Positions 1 through 5,257 of a stretch of DNA of 5,257 nt are shown in pieces. The translations under genes and the position numbers were made by a program. This stretch comes from Acidobacteriota bacterium (GTDB lineage Bacteria; Acidobacteriota; Aminicenantia; Aminicenantales; Aminicenantaceae): NCBI GenBank assembly GCA_030609975.1, contig JAUWSR010000267.1, positions 1 through 5,257 of the forward strand. Reading direction: 5' to 3'. The notes beneath the pieces were generated by a model. That model was not told where the DNA came from. It saw only the letters and a list, made by a program, of their open reading frames with translations, and ran no database searches. Numbering within the stretch: position 1 is the first letter of the stretch; every line of letters starts with the position of its first letter.

Positions 1-1019
1 ACGGAACTGACAGAACCGGATTTGTGCACATATTGGGAAGCAAACTCCCGGTTCCGTTCCACAGCCCCAGAGAGCATATCCTTTCCCGCAAACATCAGCA
101 CATCGGGAAAAACGGGGACGGATTCCACTTCGATCTCTACCGAAACGCCGCTTTGTACGACCATCTCCGCCAAATGTCCCAGGAGCCCGAAACCTGTAAC
201 ATCTGTAGCACAGCGCACGCCCATCTCCACCATAATCCCGGAGGCCGTCTTGTTCAGTTCCGTCATTGAGCGGCTGATCTCATTCATATTAAAAGGGAAG
301 GCTTTTCCCAATTGATTGGCAAAACTAATGATCCCCGTCCCTAAAGGCTTGGTTAAGACCAGGATATCGCCTGGTGCGGCCTTGTCATTGGTGATGATCT
401 TTTTGGGGTGGATCTCTCCGGTTACGGCAAAGCCGAACTTTATCTCATTGTCTTTAATGCTGTGTCCCCCCAGAACCACGGTTCCGGCCTCCTTGAGCTT
501 GTCCACACCGCCTCGCAGCATCTGGTTCATGATCTTGTGGCTCAGTTTCTCAATGGGAAACCCGATGATGGAGAGCGCTGTCAAGGGCTTCCCTCCCATG
601 GCATAGATGTCGCTCACCGAGTTTGCGGCTGCGATCTGACCGAAGGTGTAGGCATCATCCACATTGGGCGTAAAGATATCCACAGACTGTACGAGCGCCA
701 TTTTTTCACTCAGCTTATAGATTCCGGCATCATCACAGGTGTCTGAGCTGACCAAAACCCTGGGATCATCCACTTGAGGAAGGCCGGCCAAGGCTATTTT
801 CAGGTCCGTTTGATTGATCTTGGATGCACACCCGGCATTCTCGACAAATTGAGTGAGTTTCACTTCTTCGGGCATATCCTCGAACCGTTCACCCGCACAG
901 AGGCAGACATTTTTATCCACAAAAACGGGACAGGGACAAGGGTCCTTGGGATTGCATATGCAGTGGCCCAGTTTGTGTGAGCGCCCCATTACAATTTTTC
1001 GTTTTTCCGCGTCGAACAT
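1..1019 (-). CDS. selD: Selenide, water dikinase (selenophosphate synthase), 3' end cut by the window
   Basis: SelD uses ATP to turn selenide into selenophosphate, the selenium donor for SelA, in the cytoplasm. The 339 visible codons are open; by family length about 50 C-terminal residues are missing. The catalytic motif is Cys64-Ala-Ser-Lys67, matching E. coli Cys17 and Lys20. Metal/ATP aspartates fall where expected at D97, D114, D137 and D273, within TCDDAGIY, VDIFTPNVDD, NSVSDIYAMGG and TDVTGFGLLGH. GGHS at about 184-187 is also typical. The position of E. coli Cys19 is Ser66, and the active residue is Cys rather than Sec. Unusually, about 45 extra residues precede the canonical start and carry CIC, CPC and CLC pairs (residues 20-41). 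The ATG was chosen because AGGA lies 7 nt upstream; M11 or M49 are less likely alternatives. The gene lies 139 bp downstream of selA, probably in the same operon. Identity is certain; the role of the extension is unknown. Confidence 0.95.
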   Translation of the reverse strand, partial: MFDAEKRKIVMGRSHKLGHCICNPKDPCPCPVFVDKNVCLCAGERFEDMPEEVKLTQFVENAGCASKINQTDLKIALAGLPQVDDPRVLVSSDTCDDAGIYKLSEKMALVQSVDIFTPNVDDAYTFGQIAAANSVSDIYAMGGKPLTALSIIGFPIEKLSHKIMNQMLRGGVDKLKEAGTVVLGGHSIKDNEIKFGFAVTGEIHPKKIITNDKAAPGDILVLTKPLGTGIISFANQLGKAFPFNMNEISRSMTELNKTASGIMVEMGVRCATDVTGFGLLGHLAEMVVQSGVSVEIEVESVPVFPDVLMFAGKDMLSGAVERNREFASQYVHKSGSVSS

Positions 1020-1026
1020 GATCACA

Positions 1027-1030
1027 TCCT
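1027..1030 (-). promoter_or_regulatory. Shine-Dalgarno sequence of selD
   Basis: On the minus strand AGGA stands 7 nt before the ATG ending at 1019. It supports the long start that includes the cysteine-rich extension. Confidence 0.6.
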
Positions 1031-1042
1031 AATTCTATATTA

Positions 1043-1077
1043 AACTGAAATATTCATGATTGAACTGAAATATTCAT
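1043..1077 (-). repeat. Tandem 15-bp direct repeat upstream of selD
   Basis: The 15-mer aactgaaatattcat occurs exactly at 1043-1057 and 1063-1077, a 20-bp period or about two helical turns. It lies 24 to 58 bp upstream of the selD start in the selA-selD gap. Same-face spacing is typical of paired operator sites, so this may be a regulator site or part of a selD promoter. No strong -35/-10 pair is visible; TAATAT or TATAGA just downstream on the minus strand could be a weak -10. Function is inferred only from position and exact repetition. Confidence 0.5.
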
Positions 1078-1158
1078 CTCTAAAATCACTTTGACATTTC
1101 CAATGCTGCATCTGTTTGTAAAAAACACCAAGATAATACGGTTGCTGGAAGCTTAGCT

Positions 1159-2565
1159 CTACTTTTCCGTTAAGATCCGGATCAGTGCCTCGGCAATAAT
1201 CCCATCCTGTTTGTCAGATGCAGTCCGAAAATCCAAAAGCAGCGCATCCTTCTGCAGCCGCGCAAAGACCGGAGGCTCATTCTTCCTCAGCTGCTTCGCT
1301 AATTCCTCCACGGACTGATGGACCGGGACGATCCGTAAAAGCACCGTCGGAATGGTTTCCACCGGGACCGCTCCACTGCCCACCTGGGAGCCACCCTCTA
1401 TCAAAAACATATCCACCATCCCTGGAGCATGATCCGATATTTTCTTTTTTACTCTTTTTGCTCTTTTTTCGATATTATCTTTACTCAGTGAAAACATCCG
1501 GTAGGCAGGATGGGAAGCTGTCAGCTTTTCGGGTTGAAGAAACAATTTCAGGGTTGCTTCCATGGTGGTTATGGTGAGCTTCCCGATCCGGAAGGCCCGC
1601 GCCAGGGGATTTTTGCGAATTTTCTCGATCAGGTCTTTTTTCCCTACGATGATCCCTGCCTGCGGCCCGCCGATAAGTTTATCGCCGCTGAAACAGGCCA
1701 CGTCCACGCCGGCTTTAATGCTGTCCTGAACCAAAGGCTCATGCTCAATACCGAATTTCTTTAGATCGACCAGGGCTCCGCTTCCCAGATCATCGATGAT
1801 GGCAAGTTCATGTTTGTGAGCCAGTTCCGTAAGCTCATCGATCTCGGGCTCCGAAGCAAATCCTACGATCCGGTAATTGCTGTGGTGCACGCGCATGATG
1901 GCGGCTGTATTCCATCCTACGGCTGCCGAGTAATCCTTCAAATGAGTTTTGTTAGTGGTGCCCACCTCGTGCAGGATGGCGCCGCTGGCTGACATCACAT
2001 CGGGCATGCGGAAGGCCCCTCCGATCTCTACCAGCTGTCCCCGGGAAACGATGACCTCTTTGTCTTGGGCCAGCGTATTTAGGATCAACATGGTAGCGGC
2101 CGCGTTGTTGTTGACCACAGTAGCCGCTTCTGCCCCGGTTAGCTCGCACAAAAGCGCATTGAGATGGACGTCTCGATGCTGGCGCCGCCCGGTTTCGATA
2201 TCAGTGGCCAAAGTGCTGTATCCTTCCACAACTGTTGCCAGGGAGGCCTGAGCAGCCTCCGGAAGTGCCGCCCTTCCTAAACCCGTATGCAGGATCACAC
2301 CGGTGGCATTCACAGCGCTTTTGAGGGATGGGGCAAACTTTTGCTGTAATATACCCTCGACTTCTTTAATTATTGTCTCCGGATCGATATCTCCAAACGA
2401 TACGCCGGCATCCTCCCTCATGAGATTTTCTCTCAGGGAATCAAGCACATTCCGAATTGTCACCGTGACAAGGTCTTCGCCGAAATTACGAACCAAAGCC
2501 TGTCCGACTTCGCTTTGTTTGAGCTTGTCCACTGAGGGAAGTTTGCGCAGAAGTTCTTGGGTCAT
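1159..2565 (-). CDS. selA: L-seryl-tRNA(Sec) selenium transferase (selenocysteine synthase)
   Basis: SelA is a PLP enzyme that converts Ser-tRNA-Sec to Sec-tRNA-Sec using selenophosphate; it works as a large ring-shaped oligomer in the cytoplasm. The 468 residues are full length for the family (E. coli about 463). The N-terminal tRNA-binding region begins with the typical LPSVDKL. Further family motifs are NATGVILHTGLGRA (about 86-99), ETGRR (124-128), VNNNAAA (151-157), and SGDKLIGGPQAG with the probable PLP lysine at K296. GSQVGSGAVP (392-401) is also characteristic. The start gives the conserved N-terminus but has no Shine-Dalgarno sequence; a -10 box ends only 7 nt upstream, so the mRNA may be leaderless. 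The gene starts beyond the terminator of the neighbouring selenoprotein gene, so it is a new transcription unit, probably continuing into selD. No missing key residue or frameshift is seen. Confidence 0.98.
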   Translation of the reverse strand: MTQELLRKLPSVDKLKQSEVGQALVRNFGEDLVTVTIRNVLDSLRENLMREDAGVSFGDIDPETIIKEVEGILQQKFAPSLKSAVNATGVILHTGLGRAALPEAAQASLATVVEGYSTLATDIETGRRQHRDVHLNALLCELTGAEAATVVNNNAAATMLILNTLAQDKEVIVSRGQLVEIGGAFRMPDVMSASGAILHEVGTTNKTHLKDYSAAVGWNTAAIMRVHHSNYRIVGFASEPEIDELTELAHKHELAIIDDLGSGALVDLKKFGIEHEPLVQDSIKAGVDVACFSGDKLIGGPQAGIIVGKKDLIEKIRKNPLARAFRIGKLTITTMEATLKLFLQPEKLTASHPAYRMFSLSKDNIEKRAKRVKKKISDHAPGMVDMFLIEGGSQVGSGAVPVETIPTVLLRIVPVHQSVEELAKQLRKNEPPVFARLQKDALLLDFRTASDKQDGIIAEALIRILTEK

Positions 2566-2572
2566 GACACGA

Positions 2573-2601
2573 ATGATAGTATAAAACCCTCACCATGGCA
2601 A
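2573..2601 (-). promoter_or_regulatory. Promoter of selA (predicted leaderless)
   Basis: On the minus strand TTGCCA (2596-2601) and TATCAT (2573-2578) are separated by exactly 17 bp, and each matches the sigma-70-type consensus in 5 of 6 positions. The -10 box ends 7 nt before the selA ATG, so the expected transcription start coincides with the start codon. An alternative -10, TATACT, overlaps a few bases upstream and would still give a leader of only a few nucleotides. The promoter lies just past the upstream gene's terminator. Confidence 0.6.
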
Positions 2602-2627
2602 CCGCCATCAGGACGGTCACAAGACAT

Positions 2628-2660
2628 AAAAAAAGGCCCCGCCCTTCGGGGCGAGGCCTT
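2628..2660 (-). terminator. Intrinsic terminator of the deiodinase-like selenoprotein gene
   Basis: Read on the minus strand, a 12-bp stem (2649-2660 with 2633-2644, all paired, one as G-U) closes a 4-nt CGAA loop and runs into a T-tract, with A7 on the plus strand at 2628-2634. It begins 23 nt after the selenoprotein stop codon. On the plus strand the same hairpin has a C-A mismatch and no T-tract, so it acts in the minus direction only. It separates the selenoprotein unit from selA. Confidence 0.93.
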
Positions 2661-2683
2661 AAAATAAATCTCGGTTCTAAGTC

Positions 2684-4228
2684 CTACTCAGATTTCCCGG
2701 TCACACGGTAGGTCTTGGCAAAGAGCCGGCACCAGCCCTCATCGTCATGACAGATCCAGGCATTGGGTGTCGCCTCAAAAGCAAACCCTTTGACTCCAGG
2801 CTGCAGATTGTAGCGTACAGCCAGCACCCGATCCAAGGTGTCACCTTCTCCATCATGTTGAGCACCATTAAGCGTGGTTTTCTCGAGCACGACTCCTGAC
2901 ACCGGCTTGAGCGTGACATAGGGCGGCGCCGAGAGGTTGTTCCAGTGATGTCCGGTGGCTTTCTCCACTTTCAGATATAAAAAGATAGTCCCCTGCAGAG
3001 CATTGCTGCTGTCGGGAACGATCCTGGCTTCGACCTCCATGGGGACATCTTCCGCTCCTGTACCCTTAGTCTGAAGCAGGGCAGCCTCATCCGCCGAAGG
3101 AAGCTTATCCTCTGCGATCTGGTCTGTTATTACGGCAGCTTCCGGGATAGCGCCCAAAACCTGATATTCAGCAGTAAACACCTGAGGCTCAGCCTCTCCG
3201 ACTTTCGCCGTAGCTGTCACTTTGGCCTTGAAGGCCATTTGAGCTGCGCCTCCTTCAATCGACCAAAGCACTCCCAGAGTGTGCGGATAAACATCCGCAT
3301 CCTCAGCTTTGCGAGAACGGCGTTTGCCTGATTTTAAGGAGTCTTTTATAAATTTGATGCCTTTGACTTCCATGAAGTCGACGGTGATGGTCTGGGTTTT
3401 GTCGAAACTGACGTTTTCATTTGGTGTGATCGTGAAATACAACCGGCTTTGACCATCTGTGGTGATATTTGGCGGCAGAGTTCCCGCTTCAAAGCTGAAA
3501 GGAAGACTGCCACTGGCATCGAGCCGCTTGGCTTCCAGGTCATGGAGAGCCTGTCTGGGAACTTCGGTCATGGGCACTTCATCATTATTCCCAATGGCCC
3601 TTGCTGTCTGGTCAGCTTCGCTGAGTCGGGTCCACTCTTCCTCGGGAATACCCGAAGGTCCGATGTTTTTTTCCAACCATTCCTTAAGCTTGTCTGGATC
3701 CGCCCATTCGGTACTTTCCAGAAGAGTTCCATCAGGTGAAATTATGAACTCGGAGTTCGGTCTACGACCATAGGTTTTCTGCATGGTGTTTTCCATGTCA
3801 TCGATGATCCATGGCATCTGGAGCGAGAGTTCTGCATCGGCGAGACGTACGTATTCCTTGCGCATTTCCAGACTGTCTGTCTGTGTAAAACCGTAGAATC
3901 CCGGATGGGGTTCGCGGCTTAAGACCCAGTAGAAGGAAATACCTTTTCCAGCGTATGCTTTGTTGAGAGCCTCCACACGGGAGACTTTTCTACGCCAGGG
4001 CGGTCACGTACAACCTCCCCATTGGAAATAGAGGTACGAACCTTTGTAGAGGTTTGAGAGGGGGATTTCATTGAGATTATTGTCGTAGATCTTCACCTCA
4101 GGAATCTTCTTGCCGATGGGGGGAGAACTCTCCTCCCATGCCTTCCACCCCTGGCCGATGAGAAAGGTCCCGACCAAAAGCGCGAAGACAGCGGTCCAGA
4201 GGGTCAATGTTAAGATTCTTTTGTTCAT
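2684..4228 (-). CDS. Membrane-anchored deiodinase-like selenoprotein with DsbD-like C-terminal extension (UGA at 4004-4006 read as Sec)
   Basis: This is one 514-residue protein when the in-frame UGA (residue 75) is read as selenocysteine. The ATG at 4226-4228 has a strong GGAGGG upstream; a GTG at 4261 would add 11 residues but lies near the predicted transcript start. Residues about 5-27 form one hydrophobic anchor with no lipobox, so the rest is probably outside the membrane. A thioredoxin-like domain (about 36-190) carries GGCTUPPW (71-78), EPHPG with H108, WIIDDMENT (140-148), YGRRPN and ISPDG. This pattern matches the iodothyronine deiodinase/DI-like family. Two beta-rich segments follow (about 241-359 and 395-510); the second ends with Cys493-X6-Cys500, resembling the DsbD N-terminal domain. 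The role is probably thiol or other reductive redox chemistry; the substrate is unknown, and hormone deiodination should not be assumed. selA and selD lie downstream. The Sec reading is strongly supported; the C-terminal domains are inferred. Confidence 0.9.
3969..3985 (-). promoter_or_regulatory. Bacterial SECIS element candidate downstream of the Sec UGA
   Basis: In the mRNA the UGA is followed by 18 nt, then GUCUCC (3980-3985), loop CGUGU (3975-3979) and GGAGGC (3969-3974). This makes a 6-bp stem with one G-U pair. The apical loop starts 24 nt after the UGA and has a G in its first two positions. Both traits agree with the published bacterial SECIS description (loop about 16-37 nt from UGA, early G), where SelB binds. 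The hairpin is coding as well, specifying residues 82-87. Confidence 0.75.
4004..4006 (-). other. In-frame UGA selenocysteine codon
   Basis: The UGA lies between codons for Gly-Gly-Cys-Thr and Pro-Pro-Trp. The frame stays open for 439 codons beyond it, and the deiodinase-like fold spans it. The nine codons before the next possible start (GTG at 3974-3976) belong to the fold, which rules out two independent genes. Confidence 0.9.
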
Positions 4229-4231
4229 TTT

Positions 4232-4237
4232 CCCTCC
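4232..4237 (-). promoter_or_regulatory. Shine-Dalgarno sequence deciding the selenoprotein start
   Basis: GGAGGG on the minus strand stands 3 nt (4 nt counting from GGAGG) before the ATG at 4226-4228. It favours this ATG over the upstream in-frame GTG at 4259-4261, which has no Shine-Dalgarno sequence. Confidence 0.8.
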
Positions 4238-4266
4238 ATTGTTCCTGAATTTAAATCTCACTTGGG

Positions 4267-4295
4267 ATTATAATAACGCAAATTGTAAATAGCAA
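4267..4295 (-). promoter_or_regulatory. Promoter of the deiodinase-like selenoprotein gene
   Basis: On the minus strand TTGCTA (4290-4295) and a perfect TATAAT (4267-4272) are 17 bp apart. The predicted start near 4259-4261 gives a leader of about 30 nt containing the Shine-Dalgarno sequence. The TTGGGGAC palindrome at 4311-4327 lies just upstream of the -35 box and could be a regulator site. Confidence 0.75.
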
Positions 4296-4310
4296 TAGAT
4301 AATTATGAAT

Positions 4311-4327
4311 TTGGGGACAGTCCCCAA
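4311..4327. repeat. 17-bp palindrome, REP/operator-like
   Basis: Two 8-bp arms, TTGGGGAC and GTCCCCAA, flank a single central A. It sits 15 bp upstream of the -35 box of the selenoprotein gene. From memory, sequences of the GGGGACAGTCCCC type recur in several bacterial genomes near REP-associated transposase genes, so it may be a solitary repeat copy rather than an operator. No transposase is present here. Confidence 0.6.
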
Positions 4328-4390
4328 GATAGCACTGAAAACAAATAACTTAAGTCATAATTATGTGCATCTATATGTCTTAAATTGATG

Positions 4391-4405
4391 TTTTGACCCC
4401 CAAAA
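4391..4405. repeat. Short inverted repeat with C-run core
   Basis: TTTTG (4391-4395) and CAAAA (4401-4405) flank ACCCC. It lies 19 bp beyond the 3' end of tRNA-Ser(GCU). It lacks the U-tract of an intrinsic terminator on the minus strand, so its role is unclear. Confidence 0.35.
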
Positions 4406-4424
4406 TCATGAGTCTAAGAAAAAG

Positions 4425-4518
<94 letters not shown>

Positions 4519-4540
4519 ACCTTACTGGCAGGAACATGCC

Positions 4541-4570
4541 ATTTTAACCCGTTTCGGCCTCCTCCGTCAA
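4541..4570 (-). promoter_or_regulatory. Promoter of tRNA-Ser(GCU)
   Basis: On the minus strand TTGACG (4565-4570) and TAAAAT (4541-4546) are 18 bp apart, each 5 of 6 to consensus. The expected start lies about 16 nt before the tRNA 5' end, which fits a short leader removed by RNase P. Confidence 0.7.
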
Positions 4571-4726
4571 CTTTGTTCTGTGGCTTGGCCATAGCAAGAT
4601 ACTGTAAACAATCAGATTACCATCTCAAAAACCTTTTATTTATTCGTTAGAGTTTGAATTATGACGCAATAATAGACCGCTAAGCAATTATAGAGCTCTT
4701 AAGGAAAACAGAATTCTTAAACTAGC

Positions 4727-4744
4727 CATTTGCCCCCCCAAATG
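4727..4744. repeat. Inverted repeat with C6 loop
   Basis: CATTTG (4727-4732) and CAAATG (4739-4744) are perfect 6-bp arms around six C residues. It lies in noncoding AT-rich DNA. Function is unknown; the core resembles the other C-run palindromes nearby. Confidence 0.45.
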
Positions 4745-4808
4745 TAACTTCTAAGTATAAATAATATGAGAAAACCTGAATTAACTCATTTAGAATCAAG
4801 TCTAACTG

Positions 4809-4821
4809 GGGGGCTGCCCCC
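4809..4821. repeat. GGGGGCTGCCCCC palindrome
   Basis: A 13-bp perfect inverted repeat centred on T4815 starts 9 nt past the 3' end of tRNA-Ser(UGA). On the minus strand no U-tract follows, so it is a poor intrinsic terminator. It shares the pattern GGGGNCWGNCCCC with the palindrome at 4311-4327. Confidence 0.5.
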
Positions 4822-4830
4822 AAAAGAATG

Positions 4831-4917
4831 CGGAGGGAGAGGGATTCGAACCCCCGTCACGATCGCTCGTGAAACGGTTTTCAAGACCGCCGCCTTCAGC
4901 CACTCGGCCATCCCTCC
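4831..4917 (-). tRNA. tRNA-Ser, anticodon UGA (reads UCN)
   Basis: The minus strand folds as a class II tRNA. The acceptor is GGAGGGA/TCCCTCC with discriminator G at 4831. The anticodon loop CTTGAAA gives UGA. The variable arm is CACGA-GCGA-TCGTG, and the T arm is GGGGG-TTCGAAT-CCCTC. The next bases are CAT, so CCA is not encoded and must be added after transcription, unlike the neighbouring tRNA-Ser. It is not tRNA-Sec, whose anticodon would be UCA and whose acceptor is longer. Confidence 0.97.
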
Positions 4918-4938
4918 GCTTTTATGAGGAAGGAACGT

Positions 4939-4968
4939 ATTCTAACATGTTTATTCTTCCCGCTTCAA
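4939..4968 (-). promoter_or_regulatory. Promoter of tRNA-Ser(UGA)
   Basis: On the minus strand TTGAAG (4963-4968) and TAGAAT (4939-4944) are 18 bp apart. The start would fall about 14 nt before the tRNA. It faces away from the serS promoter in the same 133-bp gap. Confidence 0.6.
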
Positions 4969-5035
4969 CTCTCCGGAGTCCCCTAATATCCCCCTGAGCA
5001 CAAACCCTTACTGTCTAAACTTAGCAGTAGACTTG

Positions 5036-5044
5036 TGATATAAT
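5036..5044 (+). promoter_or_regulatory. Extended -10 promoter of serS (predicted leaderless)
   Basis: TGATATAAT combines a perfect -10 (5039-5044) with the extended TGN element; no good -35 is seen. Only 6 nt separate the box from the serS ATG, so transcription should start at or beside the A of the start codon. No Shine-Dalgarno sequence is present. Confidence 0.6.
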
Positions 5045-5050
5045 CGACAC

Positions 5051-5257
5051 ATGTTAGATCCAAAATTCATCCAGGAAAATCCAGAATACGTTATCGAAAA
5101 AGTCGGCACGCGCGGCCTTAAGATTGACCTGAACGAATTCCTCCACCTCTCACAGGACAGGAAAGTTATCCTACAGGATGTTGAAAGCCTCCGTTCCGAT
5201 CTCAATAAGACCTCCAAGCTCATCGGACAGATGAAAAAGAATGGAGAAGATGCCTCC
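5051..5257 (+). CDS. serS: Seryl-tRNA synthetase, N-terminal part (runs off the window)
   Basis: SerS charges tRNA-Ser with serine in the cytoplasm and, by family knowledge, also tRNA-Sec, giving the substrate of SelA. Only 69 codons are visible; the family is about 420-430 residues. The start MLDPKFIQENPE is the conserved SerS N-terminus. The following segment, with alternating charged and leucine positions up to KLIGQMKKNGED, corresponds to the antiparallel coiled-coil arm that grips the tRNA variable arm. Catalytic motifs 1-3 lie outside the window. The gene diverges from two tRNA-Ser genes, its own substrates. No T-box leader fits in the short upstream gap. The ATG is preceded by an extended -10 box at 6 nt and by no Shine-Dalgarno sequence, suggesting leaderless translation. 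Confidence 0.93.
   Translation, partial: MLDPKFIQENPEYVIEKVGTRGLKIDLNEFLHLSQDRKVILQDVESLRSDLNKTSKLIGQMKKNGEDAS

Larger units (their letters stand above)
4519..4830. other. 312-bp intergenic region between the two tRNA-Ser genes
   Basis: This AT-rich stretch has no convincing gene. It holds the tRNA-Ser(GCU) promoter at its left end, a 5-bp inverted repeat TGGCA/TGCCA (4526-4541), and two inverted repeats with C- or G-run cores (4727-4744 and 4809-4821). The centre (about 4600-4720) shows nothing recognisable. Confidence 0.6.

Noticed and set aside
22..980. Plus-strand open frames opposite selD
   Set aside because: They are antisense to a clear SelD coding frame and their translations resemble no family.
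1040..1077. Two overlapping mini-ORFs (5 and 7 codons) as a leader peptide for selD
   Set aside because: They arise from the ATG in each copy of the 15-bp repeat, have no ribosome binding site, and no attenuator hairpin follows.
1218..2584. Plus-strand open frames opposite selA, and a 65-codon minus-strand frame inside it
   Set aside because: All overlap a full-length selA in other frames and look like coding shadows.
3346..3773. Open frames overlapping the selenoprotein gene on either strand
   Set aside because: They overlap the supported frame and have low-complexity, unrecognisable translations.
4004..4006. UGA as a real stop or a nonsense mutation making a pseudogene
   Set aside because: The frame is intact on both sides, the UGA sits exactly at the family's Sec position, a fitting hairpin follows, and selA/selD are adjacent.
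4259..4261. GTG as start of the selenoprotein, adding 11 residues
   Set aside because: It lies at the predicted transcription start and has no Shine-Dalgarno sequence; the ATG at 4226-4228 has GGAGGG just upstream.
4526..4541. TGGCA/TGCCA hairpin followed by TTTT as a plus-strand terminator
   Set aside because: The stem is only 5 bp, no plus-strand gene precedes it, and it overlaps the tRNA-Ser(GCU) promoter.
4831..4917. tRNA-Sec (selC)
   Set aside because: The anticodon is UGA, not UCA, and the acceptor stem has 7 bp, so it is tRNA-Ser.
4918..5050. T-box riboswitch before serS
   Set aside because: The gap is only 133 bp, already holds two divergent promoters, and shows no T-box sequence; the serS -10 box lies 6 nt from the ATG.
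5008..5223. Minus-strand open frame overlapping serS
   Set aside because: The plus strand clearly encodes the SerS N-terminus here.

Overview
This window is a selenium locus from an anaerobic-type bacterium of moderate GC content. From left to right it holds the 5' part of selD, complete selA, a membrane-anchored selenoprotein resembling iodothyronine deiodinases, two tRNA-Ser genes (anticodons GCU and UGA), and the 5' end of serS. Everything is on the minus strand except serS. No marker here fixes the lineage. Selenocysteine (Sec) use, a cysteine-rich SelD extension and apparently leaderless promoters would fit an anaerobic clostridium-like, sulfate-reducer-like or Chloroflexi-like organism, but that is only a guess.

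The central feature is at 2684-4228. Two abutting minus-strand reading frames, usually called as separate genes, are one 514-residue selenoprotein. An in-frame UGA at 4004-4006 sits in a Gly-Gly-Cys-Thr-Sec-Pro-Pro motif, as in deiodinase-like thioredoxin folds. A 6-bp stem with a 5-nt loop follows 18 nt downstream of the UGA and fits a bacterial SECIS element. The gene has its own consensus promoter (TTGCTA-17-TATAAT), a strong Shine-Dalgarno sequence and a strong intrinsic terminator. After the redox domain come two beta-rich segments. The second ends in a Cys-X6-Cys pair reminiscent of the DsbD N-terminal domain.

Downstream on the same strand, selA begins right after the terminator from a promoter whose -10 box lies 7 nt before the ATG. 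selD follows 139 bp later with no visible terminator between, so the two probably form an operon. selD carries about 45 extra N-terminal residues with three CxC pairs.

The genes form one pathway. SerS charges tRNA-Ser and, by family knowledge, also tRNA-Sec. SelD makes selenophosphate, SelA converts Ser-tRNA-Sec to Sec-tRNA-Sec, and the neighbouring gene uses that Sec. selB and selC (tRNA-Sec) are not in the window. The noncoding region 4262-4830 around the tRNA genes is AT-rich and contains four short inverted repeats with G/C-run cores.
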